A stretch of DNA of 64,000 nt from Streptomyces sp. NBC_00247 (lineage in GTDB: Bacteria; Actinomycetota; Actinomycetes; Streptomycetales; Streptomycetaceae). Location: positions 6,043,001 through 6,107,000 of the forward strand of contig NZ_CP108093.1 in NCBI RefSeq assembly GCF_036188265.1, read 5' to 3'. The notes beneath the pieces are model-generated. The model was not told the DNA's origin, searched no databases, and saw only the letters and a list, made by a program, of their open reading frames with translations. Positions 53,601-60,975 of the stretch are shown in pieces. The translations under genes were made by a program, and so were the position numbers. The first letter of the stretch is position 1, and each line of letters begins with the position of its first letter.

Positions 53601-54113
53601 ACCACGGCGTCGGCCGCCCTCATCTGCGTCTACACCGGGGCCGACCCCTCCGAGGTCACCGGGCGGGGCACCGGCATCAACGACGAGATGCACGCCCGCA
53701 AGGTCGACGTGGTGCGCCGCGCCCTGGAACTGCACCAGCCCGACCCGTCCGACCCGATCGGCGTGCTCGCGGCCGTCGGCGGCCTGGAGCACGCGGCCAT
53801 GGCCGGCTACCTCCTGGGCGGCGCCTCGCTGCGCACCCCGGTCATCCTGGACGGCGTGAGCGCCGGTGCCGCCGCCCTGGTCGCCCGTGCCATCGCCCCC
53901 GAGGCGCTGGCCGCCTGCATCGCGGGTCACCGCAGCGCGGAGCCCGGCCACGTGGCCGCGCTCAACAAGCTGGGCCTGCGTCCGCTGATCGACCTCGACC
54001 TGCGGCTCGGAGAGGGCACGGGCGCCCTGCTCGCGCTCCCGATCGTGCAGAGCGCCGCGCGCGCCATGCACGAGGTCGCGACGTTCGACTCGGCGGGCGT
54101 CACGGAGAAGTAG
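50697..54113 (+). CDS. cobT: Fusion: disordered tail + BluB (DMB synthase) + CobT
   Basis: A 1138-residue protein. Residues 1-565 are low-complexity Pro/Ala/Glu/Val sequence with tandem repeats (PAPAEVPAPAE; EEPETEYAAA twice), surely disordered. From about 567 to 780 a nitroreductase-fold BluB follows (ERRDIRNGFRSDPIP, APSVGHSQPWDFV, GVGWVSFFD), which cuts FMNH2 to make 5,6-dimethylbenzimidazole. Residues 790-1138 form CobT, with FAGDHGVHAQGVT and the catalytic Glu region LGEGTGALLAL, which turns that base into alpha-ribazole phosphate. One chain thus makes and activates the lower ligand of B12. ATG 50697 has GAGGGG upstream. Confidence 0.93.
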   Translation: MTDTGQIPGEGQPENAGMVEQPGVLAPDAYTYLDPSEQAPYEDDVLLMPAAQGSWSDPQVVPAPAADAYQQFPQQSTHPSQEPVAQGPAGHDSGAYDLGAVRTQAPAPVAAHAMASAPSRRPLHRGPSVDGPSYGGQSGVVRSLADRGPAGSPQPPAPARTVPPAPVAPEYPAPAEVPAPAEAVRAEAPVRAEAPVQAEVPAPAEVPAPAEDPAAQAFALPGPQLGEIPLQGAAPWGAPEPVPAADGRPVADADPAEEAPLPEPAEAAPVEAPYTGTVPVAAEPTGTVPADFVPAQALPGSAPEFEPAPEAVPGFETAASAREPAPVDALAEAPAEIAAEAPAVVPVAGPAETVVPEAPAPVFAPEGAQEPYFPAQGSVPDTGFAALGLPEQVRDHQPQEYRAPAEQTVAEPAAAEPAAEPIQDAEPLRAEPVAFDAALAAVLPEPPAVADSAQEFAAPQAAGAPWAVEPPVAGQDGGPQYTEPEHQNVRQEQLHPAEAPETPVFEAVPAEPAAPAGPAADAVLTAPAEAAEAPAAEEPETEYAAAEEPETEYAAAPEEPATDPAPGYDDAEREAVLRVMRERRDIRNGFRSDPIPHEVLLRVLEAAHTAPSVGHSQPWDFVVIRSAETRRSMHELAQRQRDAYAKSLPKGRAKQFREMKIEAILDTPVNIVVTADPTRGGRHTLGRHTQPQMAPYSSALAVENLWLAARAEGLGVGWVSFFDEREMVRALGLPEHLEIVAYLCVGYVDEFPDEPELMQAGWSKRRPLSWVVHEETYGRRALPGEEPHDLLQETIANIRPLDAKALGEAWERQKRMTTPAGALGMLEIISAQLAGLSRTCPPPIPEPAAVAIFAGDHGVHAQGVTSWPQEVTGQMVANFLAGGAVCNAFASQVGAEVCVVDVGVATELPATPGLLPRKVRPGTADFTTGPAMSREDVLAAIEVGIETARDLVAAGNKGLLIGEMGIANTTASAALICVYTGADPSEVTGRGTGINDEMHARKVDVVRRALELHQPDPSDPIGVLAAVGGLEHAAMAGYLLGGASLRTPVILDGVSAGAAALVARAIAPEALAACIAGHRSAEPGHVAALNKLGLRPLIDLDLRLGEGTGALLALPIVQSAARAMHEVATFDSAGVTEK
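52302..52361 (+). repeat. Perfect 30-base tandem duplication within the disordered tail
   Basis: 52302-52331 and 52332-52361 are identical and encode AEEPETEYAA twice. In frame, so it lengthens the low-complexity tail by ten residues. Confidence 0.85.
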
Positions 54114-54178
54114 GGCGTGTTCCGAAGGTCCCGCCTTCCGCCCTCCCGGCGGACCGCGCCCCTTTCTGAAACACGTCC

Positions 54179-54206
54179 CCGTACCCGGGGCCGTCCCCGG
54201 GTACGG
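54179..54206 (+). terminator. Terminator after bluB-cobT
   Basis: A perfect 12-base inverted repeat (54179-54190 with 54195-54206), 65 bases past the stop. The rest of the 286-base gap to cobA shows nothing else clear. Confidence 0.7.
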
Positions 54207-54399
54207 CCCTGCCCTCCGGCGGCCCCACCCCGTAAGGTGGTCCCCGCCCCACCTGCCGAACCCGCACGTCACAGCCGCTCCAGAGCCGCAGCGGCAGTCC
54301 CGACCGCCGCCGCGTCCCGTACGCCGGACCGGACGGACTCCCCGTGCGGCGCCGCACCGCGCCGTACGCACCGTTCCCTGCCGAGGAGCCAGCACCGCC

Positions 54400-55653
54400 A
54401 TGGCCGAGCACGTCGATCACCCCGCGTACCCCGTCGGACTGCGCCTGAGCGGGCGCCGCGTCGTCGTCGTCGGCGGCGGCCAGGTCGCGCAGCGCCGCCT
54501 CCCCGCGCTCATCGCGACCGGGGCCGACATCACCCTCGTCTCGCCCTCCGCCACCCCCTCCGTGGAGGCGATGGCCGACGCCGGGGAGATCCGCTGGGAA
54601 CGCCGCCGGTACACGGACGGCGACCTCGCCGACACCTGGTACGCGCTCGTCGCCAGCAGCGACCCCGAGGCCAACGCCGCCGCCTCCGCCGAGGCCGAGC
54701 GCACCCGGACCTGGTGCGTCCGCAGCGACGACGCGGAGGCGGCCACCGCCTGGACCCCCGCCACCGGCCGCAGCGAGAACGTCACGGTCGCCGTGCTCAC
54801 CACCACCTCCCGGGGCCGCGACCCCCGCCACTCCGCCGCCGTGCGCGATGCCATCGTCGAAGGACTCCGCGACGGCACCCTCGCCGCCCCGCACCACCGC
54901 ACCCACACCCCGGGCGTCTGGCTCGTCGGCGGCGGCCCCGGCGACCCCGACCTGATCACCGTGCGGGGCCGCCGGCTGCTCGCCGCGGCCGACGTCGTCA
55001 TCGCCGACCGGCTCGGCCCCCGCGACCTGCTGGACGAGCTGCCCCCGCACGTCGAGGTCATCGACGCCGCGAAGATCCCCTACGGCCGCTTCATGGCCCA
55101 GGAGGCCATCAACCGGGCCCTCATAGAACACGCGAAGGCGGGCAAGGCCGTCGTCCGCCTCAAGGGCGGCGACCCGTTCGTCTTCGGCCGAGGCATGGAG
55201 GAGGCCCAGGCGCTGGCCGCCGAGGGCATCCCCTGCACCGTCGTCCCCGGCATCTCCAGCTCCATCTCCGTGCCCGGTGCCGCCGGAATCCCCGTCACCC
55301 ACCGGGGCGTCGCCCACGAGTTCACCGTCGTCAGCGGCCACGTCGCCCCCGAGGACCCCCGCTCGCTGGTCGACTGGGAGGCCCTGGCCCGACTGCGCGG
55401 CACCCTCGTCCTCCTGATGGCCGTCGACAAGATCGGGGCCATCGCGAAGGCCCTCGTCGCCCACGGCAAGGACCCCGCCACCCCGGTCGCCCTCGTCCAG
55501 GAGGGCACCACCGCGGCGCAGCGACGCGTCGACGCGACCCTCGCCACCGTCGGCGAGCGGGCCGTGGCCGAGGACGTACGTCCGCCGGCCGTCATCGTCA
55601 TCGGCGAGGTCGTCGCCGTCGGCCCCGACGCCACCGCGACCCCCACCGCGTAA
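54400..55653 (+). CDS. cobA: Uroporphyrinogen-III C-methyltransferase with precorrin-2 dehydrogenase domain
   Basis: A 417-residue CysG-like protein. Residues 1-110 are a Rossmann domain (RVVVVGGGQVAQRRLPALIA), probably the NAD-dependent precorrin-2 dehydrogenase. From about 165 the SUMT domain starts (WLVGGGPGDPDLITVRGRRL), with RLKGGDPFVFGRG and VVPGISSSISVPGAAGIPV, which adds methyls at C2 and C7 of uroporphyrinogen III. It feeds siroheme and cobalamin synthesis. GAGGAG precedes the ATG. The last codons and TAA form the first unit of a tandem repeat running downstream. Whether the CysG chelatase function exists is uncertain, as the middle domain is short. Confidence 0.93.
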   Translation: MAEHVDHPAYPVGLRLSGRRVVVVGGGQVAQRRLPALIATGADITLVSPSATPSVEAMADAGEIRWERRRYTDGDLADTWYALVASSDPEANAAASAEAERTRTWCVRSDDAEAATAWTPATGRSENVTVAVLTTTSRGRDPRHSAAVRDAIVEGLRDGTLAAPHHRTHTPGVWLVGGGPGDPDLITVRGRRLLAAADVVIADRLGPRDLLDELPPHVEVIDAAKIPYGRFMAQEAINRALIEHAKAGKAVVRLKGGDPFVFGRGMEEAQALAAEGIPCTVVPGISSSISVPGAAGIPVTHRGVAHEFTVVSGHVAPEDPRSLVDWEALARLRGTLVLLMAVDKIGAIAKALVAHGKDPATPVALVQEGTTAAQRRVDATLATVGERAVAEDVRPPAVIVIGEVVAVGPDATATPTA

Positions 55654-55750
55654 GACCGGCGGCCCCGACGCCACCGCGTAAGACCGGCGGCCCCGACGCC
55701 ACCGCGTAAGACCGGCGGCCCCGACGCCATCGCGTAAGACCGGCGGCCCC
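55651..55750. repeat. 28-base tandem repeat starting at the cobA stop codon
   Basis: Units at 55651-55678, 55679-55706, 55707-55734 and a partial one to 55750; the third differs by one base. The first unit begins with the cobA TAA, and each unit repeats TAAGACCGGCGGCCCCGACG plus CCACCGCG. Unit length is not a multiple of three. Confidence 0.9.
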
Positions 55751-55786
55751 GGCCGTCGCCCCCACCCCGGACAAGGCAGCACTCCT

Positions 55787-56599
55787 GTGGCAGAGATCAT
55801 CACCGTCGAGGACCCCGACGACCCGCGCCTGCACGACTACACGGGCCTCACCGACGTCGAACTGCGCCGCAGACGCGAACCCGAGGAGGGCCTCTTCATC
55901 GCCGAGGGCGAGAAGGTGATCCGCCGCGCCGGGCACGCCGGGTACGCGATGCGCTCCATGCTCCTCACCCCCAAGTGGACCGAGGTGATGGGCGACGTCA
56001 TCGAGGCGGCCGAGTCCCCGGTGTACGTGGTCACCCCCGAGCTCGCCGAGCGGGTCACCGGGTACCACGTCCACCGCGGTGCCCTCGCCTCGATGCGGCG
56101 CGAACCGCTGCCCGACGCGGCCGGTCTGCTGGCCGGTGCCCGCCGGGTCGCCGTCTTCGAGGACATCGTCGACCACGCCAACATCGGGGCCGCCTTCCGC
56201 AACGCGGCGGCCCTCGGCGTCGACACCGTCCTGCTCACCCCGCGCTGCGCCGACCCCTTCTACCGGCGGGCGGTGAAGGTCTCCATGGGCGGCGTCTTCC
56301 AGGTGCCGTGGACCCGCCTGGAGTCCTGGCCCGAGGGCGTCGGGGTGCTGCACGCGGCGGGTTTCACGGTCGCCGCGCTCTGCCTCAGCGAACGGGCGGT
56401 CACCCTGGACGAGCTCGCCGCGCGCGAGGACGAACGGCTCGCCCTCGTCTTCGGTACGGAAGGGGCGGGCCTCGCCCCGAAGACGCTCGCCGCGGTCGAC
56501 GACCACGTCCGCATCCCGATGGACGCCGGAGTCGACTCGCTCAACGTGGCAGCGGCCTCCGCCGTCGCGTTCTACGCGACCCGGCCGCGTCAGGCCTGA
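55787..56599 (+). CDS. TrmH/SpoU-family RNA methyltransferase
   Basis: A 270-residue SPOUT RNA 2'-O-methyltransferase. The N-terminal substrate-binding part includes EEGLFIAEGEKVIRRA. The knot domain carries FEDIVDHANIGAAFRNAAAL (motif 1), ALVFGTEGAGL (motif 2) and RIPMDAGVDSLNVAAASAVA (motif 3). Start GTG 55787. The target RNA is not fixed by sequence. Its stop overlaps the kinase gene end by ten bases (convergent). Confidence 0.92.
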   Translation: MAEIITVEDPDDPRLHDYTGLTDVELRRRREPEEGLFIAEGEKVIRRAGHAGYAMRSMLLTPKWTEVMGDVIEAAESPVYVVTPELAERVTGYHVHRGALASMRREPLPDAAGLLAGARRVAVFEDIVDHANIGAAFRNAAALGVDTVLLTPRCADPFYRRAVKVSMGGVFQVPWTRLESWPEGVGVLHAAGFTVAALCLSERAVTLDELAAREDERLALVFGTEGAGLAPKTLAAVDDHVRIPMDAGVDSLNVAAASAVAFYATRPRQA

Positions 56600-57987
56600 C
56601 CGGCACCCCGTGGCGTGCCGGCCGGGGGAGCGTGCCCCGGCCGTCCGTCCGGCGAAAACTGCGAGGCCGGCCCGCCGAGGCCGCGCGCCGGTCCCTGGCA
56701 GCCCTGCGCGGCCGCGATACCGAGCGCCACCAGCAGCGTCACCACCACGAAGACGAACAGGCGCTGCCGCAGCAACCGTGGGTTCGCCGGACGCCGCCCG
56801 GTCCCGGTCGGCCTGGCCCCGGGACGGGTGCCCGGCCTGCCGTTGGTGCCGTTCGTGCCGTTGGCGGGGCCGGGCCGCTTGCCCGGGCGGACCGCGCCGC
56901 GTCCCGTCCGGGGCGGACGTACGGCACCCGGACGGGACGCCCCCGGACCCGGTCGGGAAGCGGACACCGAAGCCGAGGACGTGCTCCCGGACGTCCCCGG
57001 ACCCGCCGGGGCCGGCGCGGGACGACGGCCCTGCGGCGAACGCCCGGTCGACGGTCCCTCGTGCCTGCGTGTCTGCTGCTCGGTGTACGGGCCGTCGAGT
57101 CGGCCGGTGGGCCGGTCGGCCTCGTGCGCCGAACGCTGGACGGGCGGACGGCTCTCGTGCAGCCCCTGCGCCTCGCGCGCCGCGATCTCCTTGAGCCGCA
57201 TCGACAGCTGCAGGGTGCTGGGCCGCTCCTCCGGGTCCTTCGCCAGACACGCCCGCACCAGCGGAGCGAGTGCGTCGTGGACCTCGGAGAGGTGCGGCTC
57301 CTCGTGCACCACCCGGTACAGCATCACCTCGGAACTGCCGTGCCCGAAGGGGGAGTCCGCCGTCGCCGCGTACGCGAGGGTGGCGCCCAGCGAGAAGACG
57401 TCCGTCGCGGGCGTCACCGCCGCCCCTCGCACCTGTTCCGGTGCGAGGAACCCGGGGGAGCCGACCGCCGTACCGACATGGGTGAGGGTGCTCGCCCCGG
57501 TCGCCCAGGCGATGCCGAAGTCGATGATCCGCGGGCCCTTGGGGGAGAGGAGGATGTTCGACGGCTTGAGGTCCCGGTGCACCACCCCGGCCTCGTGGAC
57601 CGCGACCAGGCCCTCCGAGAGCGCGGCCCCGATCGAGGCCACTTCCGAGGCGGACAGCGGCCCCTCCTCGGCGACCTTGTCGTGCAGCGAGGGGCCCGGT
57701 ACGTACTGCGTGGCGAACCAGGGCCGTTCGGCGTCCAGGTCCGCGGCCACCAGCCGGGCGGTACAGCCGCCGCGGATGCGCCGCGCGGCGGATACCTCGC
57801 GCGCGAACCGGGACCGGAACTCCTGATCCTCCGCCAGATCGGGCCGGATCACCTTCAGGGCGACCCGCTGTCCCCGCCGGTCCGAACCCAGATAGACGAC
57901 ACCCATCCCGCCGGCCCCGAGCCGCCGGTGCAGCCGGAACGAGCCGACGAGACGCGGGTCCTCGCGCCGGAGCCGCATCATCGCCAT
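56590..57987 (-). CDS. Serine/threonine protein kinase, PknB-like
   Basis: A 465-residue kinase. The domain (about residues 15-275) has RRLGAGGMGVVYLGSDRRG, ALKVIRPD, VVHRDLKPSNILL and IIDFGIA motifs, all catalytic residues intact. A Pro/Gly/Arg/Thr-rich linker (about residues 300-410) leads to a single membrane span (RLFVFVVVTLLVALGIAAAQ) and a short outside tail of about 35 residues with no PASTA domain, so ligand sensing is not apparent. Start ATG 57987 is based on distance to the Gly loop. The end overlaps the convergent TrmH gene by ten bases. Confidence 0.93.
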   Translation of the reverse strand: MAMMRLRREDPRLVGSFRLHRRLGAGGMGVVYLGSDRRGQRVALKVIRPDLAEDQEFRSRFAREVSAARRIRGGCTARLVAADLDAERPWFATQYVPGPSLHDKVAEEGPLSASEVASIGAALSEGLVAVHEAGVVHRDLKPSNILLSPKGPRIIDFGIAWATGASTLTHVGTAVGSPGFLAPEQVRGAAVTPATDVFSLGATLAYAATADSPFGHGSSEVMLYRVVHEEPHLSEVHDALAPLVRACLAKDPEERPSTLQLSMRLKEIAAREAQGLHESRPPVQRSAHEADRPTGRLDGPYTEQQTRRHEGPSTGRSPQGRRPAPAPAGPGTSGSTSSASVSASRPGPGASRPGAVRPPRTGRGAVRPGKRPGPANGTNGTNGRPGTRPGARPTGTGRRPANPRLLRQRLFVFVVVTLLVALGIAAAQGCQGPARGLGGPASQFSPDGRPGHAPPAGTPRGAGQA

Positions 57988-58310
57988 CGTCTGCCCATCC
58001 CCGCTGCCTGGTCCGCCTGACGAGGCACAGCTTACGTACCCGGCGCCCGGCGCGCTCAGAGGCCGCGCCTTCACCGGGGATTCGATTGTCCGTGCCGCAC
58101 GGGACGCGTGAAGAACGGTCAGCAGTAGGCCGATCCGGGCGATTCCCTCCCCGGCCGGGTCCAAAGGGGCGTCGGTGTGCGGGGATTGGTGCCCCGCCGC
58201 CGATCCGGGCGGCCCGGCCACCGTCCCCCGGGCCGCCCGGACCGCGTCCCGTGAGCCCCGCCGCCCCGCTTCCTCACCGTCGTGGGAGCCGGGTGCCCGA
58301 AGGAGGCGGC

Positions 58311-58493
58311 GTGAGTGATGTCACCCGTCGTGCCGTGTTCCCGGAACGGACACCGCCCGCGGCCGGAAGGTTTCCCCGCCCGGGCGGCTCCGGCCCGTCT
58401 CCACCCGTGTACACCCCGTCTCCACCCAGGGGAGTACTCCGGCCGTCCACGGCTCATCCTCCTGGAGGCCCGTCGATCGGTACGCGGGCATGA
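58311..58493 (+). CDS. Possible 60-residue small ORF
   Basis: GTG 58311 follows an excellent GAAGGAGG at 58299-58306, and the ORF runs 60 codons to TGA 58491-58493. The product is Pro/Gly/Arg-rich (RRAVFPERTPPAAGRF), with no family recognised. The ribosome site is the main support. It sits in the 607-base gap 57988-58594, otherwise without genes. It may be a leader of the next small gene or chance. Confidence 0.3.
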   Translation: MSDVTRRAVFPERTPPAAGRFPRPGGSGPSPPVYTPSPPRGVLRPSTAHPPGGPSIGTRA

Positions 58494-58594
58494 CGCCCGT
58501 CCGGCCCGCTCTCCCTACGCTGGAAAACGAACGAGGGCGGAACCCTCCCAGCCGGGACCGGCCGCCGACGTTCACCTCGGTCAGGAGAGGAACC

Positions 58595-58801
58595 ATGCCG
58601 GACACGGCCACGCGGAGCACGCTCCGCGCGCAGGGACGCAAGGCGTACGAAGCGTTCGGCGGGCGTCCGTCCGGTACCCGTCACCCCCTCGTGGCGGTGG
58701 CCATGGTCCTTCCCCTGGCGGCACTGCTGGTGGTCGTCTTCGGCGGCTGGGAATCAGTGGTCGCACAGGCGTCGTCCGTGGGCGCGATGATGGGGCGCTG
58801 A
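58595..58801 (+). CDS. Small single-span membrane protein
   Basis: A 68-residue protein: a basic N-terminal part (STLRAQGRKAYEAFGG), one hydrophobic span (PLVAVAMVLPLAALLVVVFG) and a short polar end. ATG 58595 is chosen for the GGAGAGGAACC before it. No family recognised. TACGCT near 58516 could be its -10. Confidence 0.7.
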   Translation: MPDTATRSTLRAQGRKAYEAFGGRPSGTRHPLVAVAMVLPLAALLVVVFGGWESVVAQASSVGAMMGR

Positions 58802-58888
58802 CTGGCGCCTCCCGGTTCGGAAGAGCGGTCCGGACCGGACATCCGCCCAACAGCCCCGTGGGGACGGGGGTACGGCGGACGGCAGCGT

Positions 58889-58920
58889 TTGTCCGGCCGG
58901 CTGGGGAGCCGGCCGGACAA
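58889..58920. terminator. Stem-loop between small membrane gene and phosphotransferase
   Basis: A perfect 14-base inverted repeat (58889-58902 with 58907-58920) around GGGG. Confidence 0.7.
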
Positions 58921-59087
58921 CGCGCTCTCCGGGACCGCCGCGGCGTGCGGACCGCGCGTCGGGGACCCGCGCGGACGACGGACCGCCGCAGGTCCGAAGA
59001 GCGGGTCAGGGGGACCCACGCGCTCTCCGGACCGCGGAGCCCGCCCCGCTAACCTGGGGCTTTGCCACCACTCTCGCCGGGGGACCC

Positions 59088-60050
59088 GTGAGCAGCGCCG
59101 AGGTCGTACGCACACTGGGCGGGCTGGCCCATGCCGCCGCCCACCCGGCGTCCGGCGCTCCGTGTCCCTGCCCGCCGCCCACGGTGCTCGCCGACCGGCC
59201 GGACGGAACCGTCGTCCGCAGCGGCGGAGTCGTCGCGAAGGCCCACGCACCCGGTACCGGCGGCCCGGACTTCGCCGCCCGCCTCGCCCTCGCCGCCGCG
59301 CCGGCGCTCCGCGGCGTACTGCTGCCGCCGCTCCCCGCACCGCACCCGCTCCCGCGCGCGGACGGACGCCCCGTCACCCTCTGGCCGTACGGAGACCCCG
59401 TCGACCCCGGGGACCACGAGGCGGCTCCCTGGGAGGAGGCCGCCGGCCTCCTCGGCCGCCTCCACCGCACCGCGCCCCCGGCGCCGCTCCCGCCGATGCG
59501 GGGGCCCGCCAAGGTGGCGCTCGCCGTCGCCCGGATGCGGGCGGCCCGCTCCGCCGACCCGGCCCGCGACGCGGTCCTCACCGCCTGGGCGGCGCTGCCG
59601 GCATGGGCCCGCGCCGAGGCGCCGGTTCCGGCGGGCCGTGCGGGATTCCTCTGCCACGGCGACCTCCACCTCGGCCAACTTGTCCGCCACCCGGCCCCGC
59701 ACGGCTCCTGGCTGCTGATCGACATCGACGACGCGGGGACGGGCGATCCCGCCTGGGACCTCGCCAGGCCCGCCGCCTGGTACGCCGCCGGTCTGCTGCC
59801 CGGGACGGTCTGGACGCGGTTCCTGGACGCCTACCGGGCGGTGGGTGGTCCGGCCGTCCCGCCTGCGGGCGACCCGTGGCCCGAACTCGACGTGCCCGCC
59901 CGGGCCCTCACGGTGCAGACCGCCGCCCTCGCCCTCGCCAAAGCGGCGGAGCAGGGCCGGGAGCCCGACGAGGTCGAGCGGATGATGACCGACGCGTGCG
60001 CCCGTATCGCCTCGCTCCCGCCCGAGTTGGCGGCCGGCCGCACGTCGTAG
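59088..60050 (+). CDS. Aminoglycoside phosphotransferase-family protein
   Basis: A 320-residue kinase-fold phosphotransferase. The active block is FLCHGDLHLGQLVRH (HxDxxxxN-like, with Gln where Asn is usual) and WLLIDIDDAGTGDPAWDLA, where IDIDD holds the metal-binding Asp. The N-terminal lobe is short. Start GTG 59088. This is not a sure antibiotic-resistance gene; many such proteins act on sugars, choline or unknown metabolites. Confidence 0.82.
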   Translation: MSSAEVVRTLGGLAHAAAHPASGAPCPCPPPTVLADRPDGTVVRSGGVVAKAHAPGTGGPDFAARLALAAAPALRGVLLPPLPAPHPLPRADGRPVTLWPYGDPVDPGDHEAAPWEEAAGLLGRLHRTAPPAPLPPMRGPAKVALAVARMRAARSADPARDAVLTAWAALPAWARAEAPVPAGRAGFLCHGDLHLGQLVRHPAPHGSWLLIDIDDAGTGDPAWDLARPAAWYAAGLLPGTVWTRFLDAYRAVGGPAVPPAGDPWPELDVPARALTVQTAALALAKAAEQGREPDEVERMMTDACARIASLPPELAAGRTS

Positions 60051-60116
60051 GGTGAACCGACCGTCATCGGGCAGGAATTCCGGTGGCGGACCACCGAACG
60101 GCGAGGAGCCGAGCCG

Positions 60117-60404
60117 ATGATGCAGTGTCCGAAGTGCCACGCGCAGATGCACACGTACAACCGCAATGGTGTCCAGATCGAGCAGTGCAGCGGCTGCCGG
60201 GGGATATTCCTGGACTTCGGTGAGCTGGAGGCCCTGACGCGGCTGGAGTCGCAGTGGACACAGCAGGCGCCGCCCGCGCCGCCGGCCCCGCAGGCCTATC
60301 CCGCCGCCGGCCCCGCGTGGGGCGCCCCGCAGCACCACGGCGGCGGCCACTACGACCACCACCACCGCCAGAAGAGCTTCGGCCGGATGCTCTTCTCCTC
60401 CTGA
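60117..60404 (+). CDS. Zinc-ribbon (TFIIB-type) small protein with His-rich tail
   Basis: A 95-residue protein. CPKCHAQMHTYNRNG and EQCSGCRGIFLD form a CxxC...CxxC zinc ribbon. A Pro/Ala linker and a His-rich tail (HHGGGHYDHHHRQK) follow. The family is annotated zf-TFIIB; role unknown, possibly metal-dependent folding or RNA-polymerase contact. GAGGAG precedes the ATG. Confidence 0.85.
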   Translation: MMQCPKCHAQMHTYNRNGVQIEQCSGCRGIFLDFGELEALTRLESQWTQQAPPAPPAPQAYPAAGPAWGAPQHHGGGHYDHHHRQKSFGRMLFSS

Positions 60405-60490
60405 GCCGGCACAGCCGCCCGCCGGTCACGCACGCCGGGCGGCACCTCCGGACCTCCCGAAGCGACCCGGGACGCGACCCGGGCAAAGCG

Positions 60491-60522
60491 AAAACCCCGG
60501 TCGTGGAGACGACCGGGGTTTT
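60491..60522. terminator. Intrinsic terminator for the tRNA operon
   Basis: A perfect 14-base inverted repeat (60491-60504 with 60509-60522) starting AAAA and ending TTTT, so each strand has a U tract after a GC stem. It ends the minus-strand tRNA operon and possibly the zinc-ribbon gene. Confidence 0.9.
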
Positions 60523-60528
60523 CCGTGG

Positions 60529-60600
60529 TGCGCGATACTGGGATTGAACCAGTGACCTCTTCCGTGTCAGGGAAGCGCTCTCCCGCTGAGCTAATCGCGC
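60529..60600 (-). tRNA. tRNA-Val (GAC), copy 3
   Basis: Acceptor stem GCGCGAT/ATCGCGC, discriminator A, anticodon loop CTGACAC giving anticodon GAC, T-loop GGTTCAATC. Last of five tRNAs, next to the terminator. Encoded without CCA. Confidence 0.97.
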
Positions 60601-60623
60601 AGGGTGAACCTGCGTGTACTGCG

Positions 60624-60695
60624 TGCGCGATACTGGGATTGAACCAGTGACCTCTTCCGTGTCAGGGAAGCGCTCTCCCGCTGAGCTAATCGCGC
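60624..60695 (-). tRNA. tRNA-Val (GAC), copy 2
   Basis: Identical to the copy at 60529-60600, including the GCGCGAT acceptor stem; separated from it by 23 bases. Confidence 0.97.
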
Positions 60696-60716
60696 GGGAA
60701 GATCCTTGCGGATCAG

Positions 60717-60788
60717 TGGACGATACTGGGATTGAACCAGTGACCTCTTCCGTGTCAGGGAAGCGCTCTCCCGCTGAGCTAATCGTCC
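60717..60788 (-). tRNA. tRNA-Val (GAC), copy 1 with different acceptor stem
   Basis: Same anticodon GAC and body, but the acceptor stem is GGACGAT paired with ATCGTCC. Both sides changed, so pairing is kept. Confidence 0.96.
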
Positions 60789-60792
60789 TTGG

Positions 60793-60863
60793 AGGTGGAG
60801 ACGGGATTTGAACCCGTGTAGACGGCTTTGCAGGCCGTTGCCTCGCCTCTCGGCCACTCCACC
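60793..60863 (-). tRNA. tRNA-Cys (GCA)
   Basis: Acceptor GGTGGAG/CTCCACC, discriminator U as required for Cys, anticodon GCA in CCTGCAAAG. Only four bases from the adjacent tRNA-Val. Confidence 0.97.
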
Positions 60864-60902
60864 AGAATCGGGGGTTCCGGGAAGATCCCCCTTTTTCCTG
60901 CG

Positions 60903-60975
60903 AGCGGACGACCAGGTTCGAACTGGCGACCTCAACCTTGGCAAGGTTGCGCTCTACCAACTGAGCTACGTCCGC
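60903..60975 (-). tRNA. tRNA-Gly (GCC)
   Basis: Acceptor GCGGACG/CGTCCGC, discriminator U, anticodon GCC within CTTGCCAAG. First gene of the cluster in transcription direction. Confidence 0.97.

Noticed and set aside
59088..60050. Aminoglycoside resistance gene
   Set aside because: The family fold is present, but the active-site Asn is Gln and the context is housekeeping; resistance cannot be supported.
60529..60788. Regularly spaced near-identical repeats resembling a CRISPR array
   Set aside because: Each repeat folds as a complete tRNA with anticodon GAC; spacers are only 21-23 bases and there are no cas genes.
60491..60975. tRNA cluster as an integration site for a mobile element
   Set aside because: No integrase, excisionase or repeated tRNA 3' end is found in the window.
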